DNA of 64,000 nt from Chionis minor (lineage: Eukaryota; Chordata; Aves; Charadriiformes; Chionididae). Below are positions 1 to 13,000 of this stretch, piece by piece. Below the pieces are notes generated by a model that was not told where the DNA came from, searched no databases, and saw nothing but the letters and a program-made list of their open reading frames with translations. The stretch is from assembly GCA_013398295.1 (NCBI GenBank), contig VZSF01008484.1:1-64000 (forward strand), given 5' to 3'. Numbering within the stretch: the first letter of the stretch is position 1; each line of letters opens with the position of its first letter. A program made the position numbers and the translations under genes.

Positions 1-1320
1 TTTTTTATTTTTTTTTCCTGTGCCTCACCAATTGTGCTTCCTCCTAATGCCTTTTCCCTGCTGCTTTTGGTCTGATGCCCTCCTGCAGCCGTTCCTCATG
101 AGTCTTTCTGCCCCTTTTCAAAGTAACAATTTTTGGATGGGTTTTCCCCTTTCGACTTCAAGGAATTCCACGCATCCTCCGTGCGCCAGACCCTGGGTTC
201 CTCCCTCGGGTTAACTTCTCTAGTCAGGGCTCATCATTTCTCCCGGCGTGTCCTTCGAACCATGCAGCCCTGGCTGCCCTAGTGCGGCTCATCCTCCCCT
301 TCAGCCCATATTGCATTAATTGCTCCATCCAAGGTTATTTTCACATCTCTTTTCCTTACCAAAACCCGTGCCTAAAATAGCACCCCCTCGTGTCACTCTT
401 TGGTGAAAAAAATCTGCAAGTTGAGCATTTCCTATTTCTTCCTGCTCAGCAGACGTTGCTGGGCGGCGGGTGGCACCCAGAGCTGTAGGATTTTTCCCTG
501 CTTTTCTCCCTCGAGGTCGCTCGCCGCTGGGATGAGAGGATCTGGTCCCACTCAGCCCTTCCTGAGCGAGGAAGCACGAAGCTGCGCCTGCGCTTTCAAG
601 GTGAGCGCTGGCAGGAAAAGCGCACATGCCCCACGAGTCATGCTCCACCAAATTTGGCGTCTTCTGGAGCACGGTGTAACTCGCTCCCTGGCAGCATGAT
701 TGACTGCCAACTTGAGCGCCAGGTAGTTTTATAGAATGGTCACCGATTCCAGTGATTCAGAGGCCGGTTTCCCGGAGAGTTGGGATGCCCGAATCCCGAG
801 GCACTGAGCCTGCAGCTTTGCTCCAACAGCAGGCAGCTTGCATGGACACAGGCGCCCGGTTGCAGGGGGGTGTCCGGTTGCGAGGCGTTCGATGACGTGT
901 TTGAGGAGTAACACTTTGGAGAGGATCACAGCCACTTGCAGCAGTTTTGAACGACTGTTGGCTCTTAGGAATACCCTTTTGCCTTCCCTTTAGCTAACAT
1001 ACGGGGGTTTTCTTAAGTGTTTCGTGATTTGATTAAAACTTTATGGGATCGAGCAGCGGCGTGAGCATTTTGCAACTGCTTTTAAATGGGAAGCGTTTAA
1101 TTGTTTGGGGTTTTCAGGGAGAAGAGCTACTTTCATGCTTATTAACAGGGCTGTGTCCCTGCAAGGCCGTTCCGGGCAGGTGAAGGCTGAGCAATGCTGT
1201 GGAAGAGGCTCCGGCGCACGGGGAGAGAGCGAGCACGCCCAGTTATGAAGGACAGAGAGGGCGATGACTTCAAAAGGGAAGAGGATGCTGTGGGGAAGGT
1301 GTGCCGAGGTCTGGATTCTG
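1..1320. other. CpG-elevated non-coding stretch, densest at 421-900
   Basis: Unlike most of the window, this part is rich in C, G and CpG. By hand count, 421-900 has about 30 CpG. A donor-like CAAG|GTGAGC lies with the splice point at 600|601. Reading frames on both strands (up to about 118 codons) overlap one another and match no family I know. It could be the edge of a CpG island or first exon, but no TATA box, defined start or acceptor/donor pair is convincing. The window opens with a T-rich run (1-16). Confidence 0.4.
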
Positions 1321-1369
1321 GGTGTTTTTATCTGTGACTAAACGCATTTCACAGTAGAGTTAGAGTAAG

Positions 1370-1396
1370 CTGCGCTGCGCAGCCCCAGCAGCGCAG
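1370..1396. repeat. GC-rich inverted repeat (9-base arms)
   Basis: CTGCGCTGC (1370-1378) and GCAGCGCAG (1388-1396) are perfect reverse complements with a 9-base loop. As RNA or single-stranded DNA they would form a stable GC hairpin. No function is implied. Confidence 0.7.
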
Positions 1397-4300
1397 TGGG
1401 ATTTCATCAGGCTTGAGAAAATAAGCAAGACGGGGGAATTTATTGTTGCCTCTTCTCCCGGGTAATTTCCCCACCTCGGGGCTTGGTGCAAGGTGCTGAC
1501 TTGCAAATGACACATCATTACGAAGCCAGCCCAGAGCTGCAAAGCGTTGCTGGGCAAGTGGTCGGGAGGGTGGAGGGATGTTGCCTCTTGGACTCGGTTC
1601 CTCCTGGTGCAGGACCTGCTCTGGGAACGTGTTGATTTAATTCCCACAAGTTGGTTCTTGGATGGTGCGAATAAAGCTGCTGACAGTGACTGAAATGGGA
1701 TTTGACACTGGAGAACCTGTTAGGTTCAGTAAATGTAGGTCTGTTAGGAAGCTTCAAAGGGTTGTATTTTAAGCCACTTTCCCCCCATCTATCATCGATT
1801 TAGTATTTTTGAATCTCTGGTAACTGTAGATTTTATGATGAATGAGCAGAAGTTGACAATAAAGCCACAGAGAATGAAATGCAAAAAAAAGTCAGAGCTA
1901 ATTATATTAAAAAATTACGCAGCCATTTTTTTCCCCTGACTGCTTGTGTGAAAATCAAGTATTTGAGAAATGGTCTCAATGAGTTATGCACCAGGTTTAA
2001 AGATGGTCTGGCTTCTTTGATAAAATATGAACTATTTGAAAGATTTATAAGGGTCAGAAATCCTGCCGAACATTTTAGTATTTAGAGCAGCAGGAAACCA
2101 CTTTGTGATATTTTTAAAACCGGTATTTACTCAAGTAATTGGTTACTTTTTATGTGGAATAAGAAAACCTGGTGCAGCTATATTGGACTTGACATAAAAG
2201 AGAGGTATGTAATTTGTGAGCAAAACAGGGTGGAATGTACACATTGTACCTGGGGAGGTATTTCGAGAAAGACAACTCCTTGAGACAAAAAGCCAAAACA
2301 ACAGACACGCTAGGTTGCATGCCAGAATTGCTTATTCCTCAGTTAATCAGCTGTGTAATGAGTGTCCAGAAACAATCTCTTCTGCCCAGGTAGTTTAAGT
2401 TTCAAACTTTGTAAGCTTTGTGGCCTTCATAAAATGGATTACATGGAAGTTGGATGGAAAACACATGTTTCTGAGAAAATTTTGGTTTAAACTAAAAAAA
2501 AAAAAAAGTGGCAATGTCGGTGCCAACAAGTTACTACAGAATATCTGAACCAGATGACTTAAACTATAATTCCAAACAATTTGCCAGAATTATGTATTTA
2601 CTTTATTCTTTAAGTCAAACTAAAGATATGCATGGTTTTTATTACTTGTGGATATAAACAAAAATGTGATGTGATTACAACCAATATAAGGCAGATAATG
2701 CCGAACAGTCATGATTTCTGTGACTACTGCACTAGCTAAAGAAAAATGGAAGCTCTGTTGGTAATTATGTGCGAAAGGCCATCAAAATGTGGCTGTTCAG
2801 ATTGAGACATACCAGCCTGTAGTCTGCTTAGTCACCAGATAAGAGCATTGGCCAAAAGCATCATTTCTCCCCTTTTCTCACAGTATTTTTCTGACATTAT
2901 TTTTCCCCCTCAGAGAATGGGGAAGAGATCTGCACGACATGCGGAGTTACATTCTCAAATAATACATGGAAGGGACTCTTGCTAGGAGATACTTGTAGGC
3001 AATCTCTGACTTGCCGGTTCTTATCCAGATGAGCTGCTGTGTGATGGTTGAAAAGACAGACATTGACGTCAAAATTGCTGTCTTGAAAGGACAGAGTGAG
3101 TTTTAGCAGGAGTTTTTATGACATGACATGTCATTCAGGTTATAAAGGGTTCTAGCTGGCACTCCCACAAGCTGAAACAATCTTTACCTACTGTCAAGAG
3201 GCTCTCAGAAAACCTCAAATAATTTCCTTGAGTGAAGTGGCTACCTCAGTCAGCTGCGGCTTGACGCAGAGAAGTGCTGCACATCGTGTAACACCCATAT
3301 TCCCAGGTCGGACTCCAAATCAGCAGGGAGAAAAATACATCAGAAGCTGGAGTTTTGAGAAGCAGCTTTGATTCAGAGAATTATTCAGCGAAGTCACCAA
3401 ACCCGAGTCCTCTTGTGTGTTACAGAAAAGAAGAATCTGCAAAAGATTTGCAGTGGTGTCGCTGGTTTCCTCCAGACAACGGCCTGCTGGGACACGGCGA
3501 GCTCTGTCTCCCAGCCGAGGGCTGCAGCGTCAGCTCCTGCTCGGAGGAGCATGGAAACGCATCACAGCTCTTCTGCAGAAATCCTCTTTGATTTTGGGAA
3601 AAACGTGCTTTCATAGAGAGCACAAAGGAGTTATCTGGGTCCCCCCATCAGAGGACCACCTGGTATCTAAATTGTCCGCTTTGTTTTACATGATTCAACA
3701 CATGCTGTGTTACGGGCAGGATCAAAACTGAGAGAGGGACTGGGTTTCCCTGCAATACAAGATGGTTTTGCGTTTTTGAACCCACCGAATCCCGAAGCAA
3801 TAGCTGTAGGAGAGATGAGAATGGTATTAGTGCCAAAGCCCAATGCAAATAATTTAATTAAGTGTCACGGCTGACATATTATCAGACACACCCAGCTTAT
3901 GTGTATTTATGATGCAGTGATGTGAGGCAGAAGTTAAAGATGGGTGAGATTTGCTAGTCCCAGGGCGTCCTTCTCCTTTACAGTGCCAAATTCTTCCGAT
4001 GTTCTGGTTCCTTGGTTCCTCCTCCACCTCACCTCCTGAAGGAGCCACAAGTGATAGTTGCAGTCAAAGTGGACATTGACAGCATTGTTTTTTGCTCAGG
4101 ATGAAACTGCCTTGGCATTCCTGGCCTTACAATTAATATTAAAGCTACCAGCTTGCAGCCAGGCAAAAAAAAAAAAAAAGCAAAAAAAAAGCAATCAGCC
4201 ATCCTTCTAGGACTATCAGAAACCCAGGTCAGGTAACGGGACTGTAATTCCATGGGACTGGCCAAGAAGGAAACATGCCAGTGTAATTATAGTGGTAATT

Positions 4301-5290
4301 ATAGCACCATAGTCACCACCCACAAAGTACGACTCTCTGCAGAGGACAATGATTCCAGAATCAGAGTCCAAACAATATAATGAGCTTAAATTTCCCTACC
4401 TGCTGATCCTGGTTCTCAGATGGTTTGACCTCAGAGTGAAAGTGAGTCCGCCTCTCCTGCGAACGGCCACGCAGATGCCAGCAAACACAAACTGGATGGA
4501 TGGTTTGCCTGCCTCTCCTGTGCTTTTCCCCCACTGATGCGCTTCAGCCAAGAGCTGATGCTGAAATTAAGGGTCAGTTTTTGTTTTCATGTTGAACTCA
4601 ACAAGTTCAGTGCAGTTCTGCAGAGCGGGTAAGAGCAATGAGACAGAAAAGCACCTCTACTGTCCCATCTTGGGCTCGCATTGGCTTTTCATAACCACGT
4701 TTCACTTTATACCTGGAGACGGTCTTCCTGCTGTTTTGGGACTTCTCAGTGGAGTTCAGACCAGAGCTAACCCATAGCTCTAACTGTTCCTGTGGCCTAA
4801 CTGCAGTTGCTTGGTGCTCTTGTTTCACTCCTATGGGATCTAGGCCGATACTCTGACACATAGCACAGCCCGTAAACCACGTTGGCTTAGAAATGCTTGC
4901 ATTCGTGACCTACGTGACACACAATTTATGGGTTTGTATTCTTCCTGTGGAATAACGAGTACTGTGAATGGAAATTCCCATTAAAAAAAAAAAAAAAAGC
5001 TTTTCAGTGAATAGTTAATTGTCAACTCCAGACAGTTCAGACTAAAAAGATTCCTCAAATCTTAATGGTTATGAGCAGGTTTTGCAGACACTGTGTAGGA
5101 AAACGAGGGCTCACTGTAGTGAGCAGAGTCATAGAGCTGTGGTCCTGCTGCTTTGCGGGTGCTAAAAGAGCAATTACCAATACTGGAACAGGCAATTTTT
5201 AAAATACAGACTGAAGTCCTGCTGCTGATACGGGGTCTACTGATTCCACTGGGACCACTTAGATGCAGGACCCTGTCTGAGCCCATCTTT
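1397..5290. other. Unique non-coding sequence with poly-A runs
   Basis: No gene recognised. The stretch is A+T-leaning apart from a somewhat CpG-containing part at 3355-3620, where three short plus-strand frames overlap with no coding signature. Poly-A runs occur at 2494-2507 (14), 4165-4179 and 4182-4190 (15 and 9), and 4983-4998 (16). They could be tails of old retroposed sequence, but no matching body is visible upstream of any of them. Confidence 0.5.
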
Positions 5291-8130
5291 TTGCTGGGCT
5301 GATGCTAACATCTATTTTCAAAGTAGCTTCATTAACTACCTTTAATTATTATTTATCACAAAGTAACTTGAAGTTTTCCACTGTGACGTGCATGTTGCCT
5401 GCATTGTCTGTATCTATATTTGTTCTGAGCATCACTGAATGTGGTTTTATTATGATTAATTAAGATTAGATTTTTGCTTGCTGTGGAAGCCTTTTATTTT
5501 GCTGTGCTGTGGTGGTGGGAGCTCTGTCCTGTTGTTTATCCATTGCCATGTGCTTGCTCTGGGGACATAGTGCATAGTGTATCCGCAAGCATGCACGCCT
5601 GCTTTCAGCGGGATCTGCCGCCAATGAAAACACATTCTCTGAAGAGATAGGTAATTACTTAAGACTTTGTCTAATGTTATAGCAGGACCAATAGACTTAT
5701 TTGAACCAGTTTAGTATTCATAATAATACATGGTTCAGAGCTGAATAAAAGGCTGTAATTCTTTTGAGGGGTTCCACTGACATAATAAACCACGAGAGCT
5801 CAGCTAGTCAGCAGAAAGCAAAGACTGGATTATAGCTGGGCTCATCAGCATGGGGCTGTACGTGGTAGTTTCTCATGTCTGCAAAGGGATTATTTCAGAA
5901 GGGCTTTTTTTCTCCTTATTCTGAATTACTTTAAATCTATAACCCAAAATGGAAGAATTGCTGGATGCTGTTTTCTGTGAGAAAAACCCTCTGAGATAAT
6001 ATTTGCTGTCTTCTCTATTCTAGCGTAATCAGATTTTATTCTGGAAACATGTCCATGAATGGAATTCAATTCTTCCACTCTCGCCCGTCCGACTATAAAT
6101 AAGCTGTGGTGCTGCAGTACTGTGTAACTGTGTCTGCACGTCTGGCTGCTGCATGGATGTCCCCCCATGCTCTTTTTCAGGTGGCTCTTCTCCCACCTAC
6201 TTGAGAGTTTTACCTGTGTATGGACCAAGACTGGACCCTGTGTTTATTTAAATGTATTCTGTATATGGTTTGGGTGGGTCCTTTCCTGGGGCTACTTCAG
6301 CTACACCCGTTTTCGTATCCAGTAGTGGGTCCCATGTGCCAAATACGCTTTGATTTTTGGTTGATGTCATATTGCATTTATAAGTAGTTGGGGACCATTT
6401 CAAAACAGAGATGTGTTTATATAAATATTTAGATATATTTACTTTTTTTAATAGCCCCAGGAAACAAAGTCAACAACTGAGGAAATAAATACGCATGGAA
6501 AAAATCATAAGGGTATTGTTTACGAATAGATTGTAGTCAGATGATAATAAGAAGCAGAATGAACAAACTGGAGAGACAGAATTGACATGATGGATACTAG
6601 CTTTAATACCATGTACTGAACTTTCAGTACATCTTGTTTTAGGATTCATATTTCTTGAAAATCCACAGGAATAAATTGGACTCAGGGTAAGCGGTTCAGC
6701 CAGAGCTGACTGGAGGGTGGAATGTGCAGAACAAGACCACAGACAGGGTGTCCATGGTCTGCTGCCTCCCAGGACTCCTCCCTGCCTTTTCAAATCTCCT
6801 CGTTTAGTCAAGTTTCTGTTCTGATAATTGGAAGCACATTGACCAAGGTAAATGCTGCCTGTGCTTTTGTGTCTTCTTTCACCAGCGGCTTTGCTGGGCA
6901 CCCCGAGAGCAGCCGCTGAGATTGATCCGTTTGTGTAACGTCCCCAGCAGGAAGGTTGGGGTTGGCTCTCCCCAGTCTCCTGTGACATGCGAGGCATTTC
7001 ATCCCAAGTGGAAAACAGGCCATCTCTGGCTCGGATGTGTAGTGCCCAGCCCTGCTACAGGGGTGCAGAGCACTAGCAGCCTGGAGGAGGACGCAGCTCC
7101 GTGTGGTGCGTGGCTGGTGACGTGGCTCCGTGTCAACCTGCCTCTCCGTTGGGTTGGGGAGTATGATGGAGAATGGGCACGGCAGCCTTAACACTGTCTA
7201 GCTGCCAGAGTCTTTTTGGGCAACTGTTTGCAGGGCGCAGACTTGAGACCGGTATAAATTGCACTGGGGCCAACCTCGGCTTGGATGGCGCTAGGATTGG
7301 ATTGCCAGAAGGTTTTTCAATAATAACAGCGCCCATCCTAACTAGTGACATAGTAATACTCATTTATATGATTTATGGGAACACTGTGTGTAATGATTCC
7401 AGCATATACAAGCAGGACTGAACTTCTTTTTAGCCTCCTGAATAGAGGCAGCCGTGTAATACACACAGGAGCTCAGTACTCGTAGGAATATCCAGCACTG
7501 CCTGTGGCTGGAGGAGCTGTTTACATCCATCATTTCAACTGGCCCCATCAGGAGTCTTTGAAAGCAGCGAAGAAATTTCACTGGTGTTGAAATTAGGAGA
7601 ACAGGTAGCCTACGTTATGTTTCCATGTTCATCTGCCCACTTAAGTAGCATAGTCAGGCATGGGGATGTTGTTTGTATTTGGGTCTAGATTATCAGTGAG
7701 TGTAGAGCTTGTATTGTCTTGGCTGGGCCCATCATTGTGGGCAGACTGTCTGACTACAGTGGGTTGAGTCCTGAGATCATACCAGCAATTCTTCTTCCAC
7801 AGCCAGTCTCCCATTAGAGGCTGCTGGAACACACTGGGGTATTTCCAAATACTTTTCTGCATCCGTCTGGGAGGGTTACAGAGTTCCCTCAGCATTTGCC
7901 TTTCTTTCAATGAACGTGTGTGGCAGTCTCGATGTGCTAAGCAAGCCAAAATCTTTGGGTTTGCATTTTCAAAAATAGGCTGTTCCGTTCCTTCATTTTT
8001 GGGTAAGATTCGTTAGGTACAGAAACCACAGCGTACCCCACCAGAGCACTCCCTGCACAGTACAGTCCAGGACACCCTTGGAGATGTATGGGTATGTATG
8101 TGTCTGTGTATACTGTCTGCGTATACATTC
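5291..8130. other. Unique non-coding sequence
   Basis: No gene recognised. 5300-5480 is A+T-rich with homeodomain-like TAAT/ATTA cores (for example around 5450-5465) and looks like a candidate conserved non-coding block, though conservation is unproven. The longest reading frame, minus strand 6470-6997, has no recognisable domain. 8084-8127 is an imperfect TG/TA alternating tract (gtatgtgtctgtgtatac). Confidence 0.45.
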
Positions 8131-11100
8131 CTCACCACGTGCCTGGAAAGCAGCAGTCAGTGCAGATGTCCTCAGCTGGCTAAAGAGCAGTGAGAGTGGA
8201 TTCAAACTGGTCTTGTGACAGCGTTACGCAAGAACAAGTCGGGGAGCCGGAGTTGGATTTTGTGCATCAACAGACTCGGGAGGCTCAACACAGCTGAGCT
8301 TGTGCCTGTTACCCACCCTGCGAAAACCAGGGGTAGTAGAGGGGAATCCCAGCGCATCCCAGGGAACTCCAAACTTACTCCTGGTCTTCGCAGATAGCAT
8401 CTTGTAGTTTAGCAGTGGAATGCTGATTTTGCTCTCAAAACCTTCATAGATTCCTCAAGTGACACAATCTCTGCCTACCAGTCACCTCAACTGGTTCAAA
8501 TGCAGATCAACAGCATCTTGAAGGTATCTTGGAGGAGATGAGATATATTGGTGATTTGAAATCAGCTTGGTTTTGAAGTCCTTTGAATTCAGATAAATGA
8601 GAAGGGATTGATTTTAGGGAATTTTAACTAAAATGCACAGAGTATTCATTTTTCCAGTCAAAAATCTCTATTAGTTAGTTGACATAATAGTTCTCTGCCT
8701 CTTCTGTGAAGTTTTGAGCAAAGCTGTACAATTTTCTGGAGCCTACGAACAGCTCCACCGCCTTAGTGTGCCAAAGTGTGTCTCCTGAAATAATCAGATG
8801 ATTAAATGTCACACCAGGAGGATATGATTTCTCTCAATTGATGCCTAATCCCTACAAATCTAAACTTTATCTCATTAAAATTATTTGGAGTCTGTTACTC
8901 TCCTACCAAAAGTTCCTTCTGTGTTTTAAGGACAAAAATAACATAATCTAAATGAAGAGGTTAGATTGTGTTTCATTCTCTGAGATATCTCCTGAACATT
9001 TGTAGATTTGAATGACATTCAGGAGATTAGAGTATCACTATTTGCTTTGCCTTGATACGTGGGGACTGTTTTAGTCTGATGGCACCGCATCTAAACTACG
9101 AGCGTATTTCACTCCTGATGTTTTATCCTGGGTGTCTGCTGCATGGGGATAACAGTAGATTTGTTTGTAAATGAAGGTTTCACCAGTCAGTGCATATGCC
9201 TAAGTATCTCTTGGCATTTCTTACTGCTGCAATTGGGTCTGCTGAGGGCAATTTAGGTAGCTGCCTCTGGCTGTGCTCCAGGATGTGATTTTGTTTCTCT
9301 TTCATTGCCATCTGACCAGTGCAATGGTGGCAGAGCTTGTGGAGAGCTGGCTGGTTTAAGCATGGTCTGGTCTTGGAGGAGGGCGAGGTCCTAACTTCTT
9401 AGTTTCTGGAGAAGAGACTAGTTTTTCATGAAAGCCGCTCTTCTCCTTACATCCTTTCTCTTCCTTCTGCTGTCATGTCAGCATGACTGAGCTCACTGAG
9501 CTCACTCACTGGCCTATTTCAGAGCCAACCTCTTCTCTTGTGACACCAAGTACACTGAACTCTGTCCCTGGGATGTGACTTTCCACCAGTCCCACCTGCT
9601 ACTTGGTCACGTCATTCTCCTGCAGAATCTGGCCTTTGGTCCAGCATGGAACAGCTGATTCCCACCGGCCAGTTGAAATGGCATCAACACATGCAGTCAT
9701 GAATGGGGTTTGCCACAATTTTACTCAGAGTCCACACGAGGAGCAGTTCATATCTGTCGCCTTGGAGGAACGGTGGGGAAACCATGAGTTGCCCCCAGAG
9801 TCAGCACTTGTTCTTATTCCCATCTGCTGGAGATGGCTGAAAACTGTCCAGGGGAAAATGTATTAGCACAGTTAGGAGATGGATTAACTCACCCAAACCA
9901 GCACCTTACTCCGCTAATTCAGCTAGGGTTAGTTCCCAGTGGTAAAAGAACAGGTAGCTGAAGTAGAGGTCACTCAAAACCCCTCAGCACCAGAGACAGT
10001 GATCATTTTATTAAAAGTCCACCCCTTAGATAGACATGAACTTCACTGAGATCTGGATTTCTCCTGATGTAGCTGGTAATTACAGTTTATTTACTTCTTG
10101 CAACTCCCAAGTACTTCAGTCGTGCACGTTTTTCATGGGTCGGAGTTATTTCTGATCAGCAATGTGGCTTTCAAGCTGTTGGTGTCACGCCTTCAGTGGC
10201 AGCCGCGTGGCCAATGTTTTGCCTGGGCCTTGGGAAGAGTTGCTGCTGGTGACTCTGCTGCTTCAGCAACTTCCAGTTTTTCCCGATGTGGTTTCCCTAC
10301 ACTTGAGCAATCCTGTCACAGGCGACCTTTGTCTCTATACTGCCTAGAAGTGTCATCTAGCCTCAAACCCATGTGGGAAACAGACAATCTCCTCCGAGCT
10401 GTGGGACACCTACCACAAGCTTGCACTTGGGCCTCCTCCAGTTTTCAGCCAGTCTGCTAACGATCCTTTTTGGAAGGGCTTTATTCTGCACAGACGATAG
10501 GAGTGGAAATTACATACAGATGGGAATTAACAGCTGGTGCTTTAACAAGACCCCTATTCCTGCTTCCCCGGGGGAATCTGTCTAATTTATGTTCATTCCA
10601 TACCTTCTTTTTCTTCATCGATGTGGATTTTTAAGTTCCTTGGTTCAGTTGTTTATGACCTGACTTTTCACAAAAGCTTTTTTAATGGAGCCCTTGTAAG
10701 AACAGGCATATTTTCCCATTATGAGTTTTGCATTCAGCTCAGCACAAGCTGCCTCCCAAATCCATCACTGGGCTGAAGTGCTCCATCACTGCCTTCCAAA
10801 CCAGTCTCCTCGTTGCACATTATGTGCCAGGTCCATCTCCTCCCTCTGTCTGGCATTTCAAAAGGTTTTCATCGTAGCTGTCTGCAAAACTAGTGCCCAT
10901 CTAGGGAACGGAGGAAAAAAAATATTTTACTAATAGCTTTGGGTAAAGCACTTTGGTGTAAGGACCTGAATCTTTCATGAATACTGCAGCGGCTTCTCGA
11001 CAGCCCTCCGGTCCGCACAGCCCCCCGTCTGATGTGCTGTTGCAGACTCCAGCTCATCTGCACCTTCCTGCATGTCTTCACCAGTAGAGTAGCTTTTTCC

Positions 11101-11640
11101 TAGCTGAAAGCCTTTGCCAGCTGTGCTAATACTTGCTTCTAAACTTGCTAACAGAGATTTCACAACTGCAGCAGGCAGGACTTTACTCTGAGTCCCTGCT
11201 TAAAGCACAGGCTGAAATCCTGAACTTGGCCCTTTCTGAGAAGTAATTTCTTTCCCTCTGCAGGCACACTGCAGTAAATGTTCACTCCCTGTGTCCCCAT
11301 GTAAAACAGGCAGCCTTCTATATAAATTTCAGCTGAAAAAAAATACGTTGTGTTCTTTGCAGTGAAATAAAAAGAAGCCCCTCACAACACGTTTCCATCA
11401 AATTAAAAGAGATTATTTTTGCAGGGATTTAAATGTTGGGGGTAAGAGTATTATGCTGGGCTCAGATTGATAACAGATGCTGGTATTATGGAGCTGATCC
11501 TGATGGATCATCACCAACTAAGTAGCCATTTACCTGCTTATCATTTTTTCCTTTGAAGGCTCTGAGCCAGGAGACTGGCTCCTCTGCTAGTTAGTGCTTG
11601 CACAGGCTTTATTCTCAGGGCGACTTCATCAAGTGCTGTT
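8131..11640. other. Unique non-coding sequence
   Basis: No gene recognised. Short frames only. A small direct repeat, ctgagctcactgagctcact, lies at 9487-9506. The one possible repeat remnant (10036-10079) is listed separately. Confidence 0.45.
10036..10079. repeat. Possible old repeat remnant, 'gatttctcctg-gtgta' type
   Basis: atgaacttcactgagatctg followed by gatttctcctgatgtagctg and gtaa resembles the reptile/bird motif 'ttgacttcaatggagttactcctgatttacaccagtgtaactga', which belongs to another palindromic repeat family. This is an inference from a short degenerate match. Confidence 0.4.
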
Positions 11641-12015
11641 GAAGCGCCGCGTTAGGCCAAAAAGCTAAGATCTCCCTCAGAAACAGACACGACACAGCGA
11701 GTATCTGCTGAGGAAGGTGTACTGGAGAGAGGAAGCACGTTCCTGCTTCCTACACCCGCTGCTCGGACAGTCGCTGGCAGTCCCGCCAGCGCAGGAGAGA
11801 AGGATGGAGGACGTGCCACAGCCTCCCTGGGAGCGGGGCTGACTCTGGTGCGGCATCTGCGAGAGCAGCACAGTGAAGGAAACACAAGCCCAGCTGCTCC
11901 ACCTGCCCAGCTCCGGCCTCTGCCCGGCTCTCGGGAAGGGGGTGGAGAGCAAGAAACTCCCTGCTGGGGTGTCCACGCAGCAGCCGCGTCCCTGCAGTGC
12001 GGCTGGGGCACACGG
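11641..12015. promoter_or_regulatory. CpG-rich patch, possible small CpG island
   Basis: By hand count about 23 CpG occur in about 375 bases, in sequence with clearly higher G+C than its surroundings. That density is near the usual CpG-island criterion. The high G+C also explains why both strands carry overlapping frames (up to 119 codons), none with a known domain. It ends sharply at an A/T-rich stretch at 12020. It could be a remote promoter, an enhancer, or an exon of a non-coding RNA; the sequence does not decide between these. Confidence 0.4.
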
Positions 12016-12623
12016 GCTAAAATTTTTCCATATCGATTGGAAAATGTACAGGTTTCCTTCTGCTGTTGACGCCCTGATTTTATAAAAAGGGAAACTTATA
12101 TTGGATTTAGGCTCCTACTTATGCCTCTGCGGGCATAATTCCAGGATCAGGTTCTCTTGCCCACTCATTCATTTGGATCTTCAACCCAGCAGGAATCAGT
12201 GCCATAATGATCAAATATAGAGTCTTCCTCTCTCTTTCATTATTTCTTAGCTTTTCATTTTAAACTGGGAGCCCTGGTGTTTCTGTGCATCATTTGCACA
12301 AGAATTTTGTTGTTTTAAGCTTGATTCGTCAGTTGAGATAGTGTTTATCGCTGTGCTAGTATTATGACTGTAAAGGAACAGTATGTTTTCATCTGTGATG
12401 TTCCTTTCCTGAGCGGATCAATCCCAATGAACTCTTACTCAGCAAACGATGTGAGTTTTACTAAACATTTGCTCAGAAAATACATTCCATGGTTAGATGT
12501 ACTGGCATGTTTGCTGATATGACCATGCTTCAGCAGTACACAACTGGAGCTGGTCTGTGGGTTTAATTGTAAAGCAAGGGTTTGTTGCTTCTTTGTTTTT
12601 AAAGTCATTGGGTAAACCATAAA

Positions 12624-12665
12624 GATGAAAATCAAATCACTAAGGATAAAAATCAAATCACTCAT
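12624..12665. repeat. 21-base tandem duplication, two copies
   Basis: Units 12624-12644 and 12645-12665 share 18 of 21 bases (core aaaatcaaatcact). This looks like a local replication-slippage duplication. On the minus strand it gives a repeated SDLIFI peptide by chance. Confidence 0.85.
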
Positions 12666-12952
12666 AAACTTTAAAAAGTATGTGAAATTTAAGAAAAGAC
12701 AAAAAAGATTTAGATTTCAGTTCTGTGAACCTTGACAACATCCTTTTGAGTACCCTATGCCAAAAAAACAAACCCAAGTGATTCTCAGGGTGTTTGAAAG
12801 AAACAGGAGAAAAACAGCCAGTCTTTCATAAGGCTCTGCCAAAGCCTGGAGTAGAGGCAGACGCTGATGTCAGAAGAGAGCCGCTGTGATTGTCTTGTTT
12901 CCTACGTGGTTGACAGTATGTGTGACACCATCCCCGTGCCCAGTACAACTCT

Positions 12953-13000
12953 GTTGGAGTTTTTCCATTGGCTTTGGTGAGAATTGGCTCAAATCCTACA
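12953..13000. repeat. Old palindromic repeat remnant
   Basis: gttggagtttttccattggc followed by tttggtgagaattggctcaa and atccta follows the pattern 'gggagttttgccattgacttcaatgggaattggatcaagccct'. One arm is recognisable, the other eroded. Two further remnants lie within the next 1.2 kb. Confidence 0.5.

Noticed and set aside
3355..3731. Three overlapping plus-strand frames with an acceptor-like tgtgtgttacag
   Set aside because: All three frames are open to a similar extent and none shows a recognisable protein; no paired donor stands out.
6470..6997. 175-codon minus-strand frame
   Set aside because: No domain, low-information composition, overlapped by frames in other phases; length is near the chance maximum for 64 kb.
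9487..9510. ctgagctcactgagctcact as a functional tandem site
   Set aside because: A two-unit slippage duplication with nothing around it to suggest a role.
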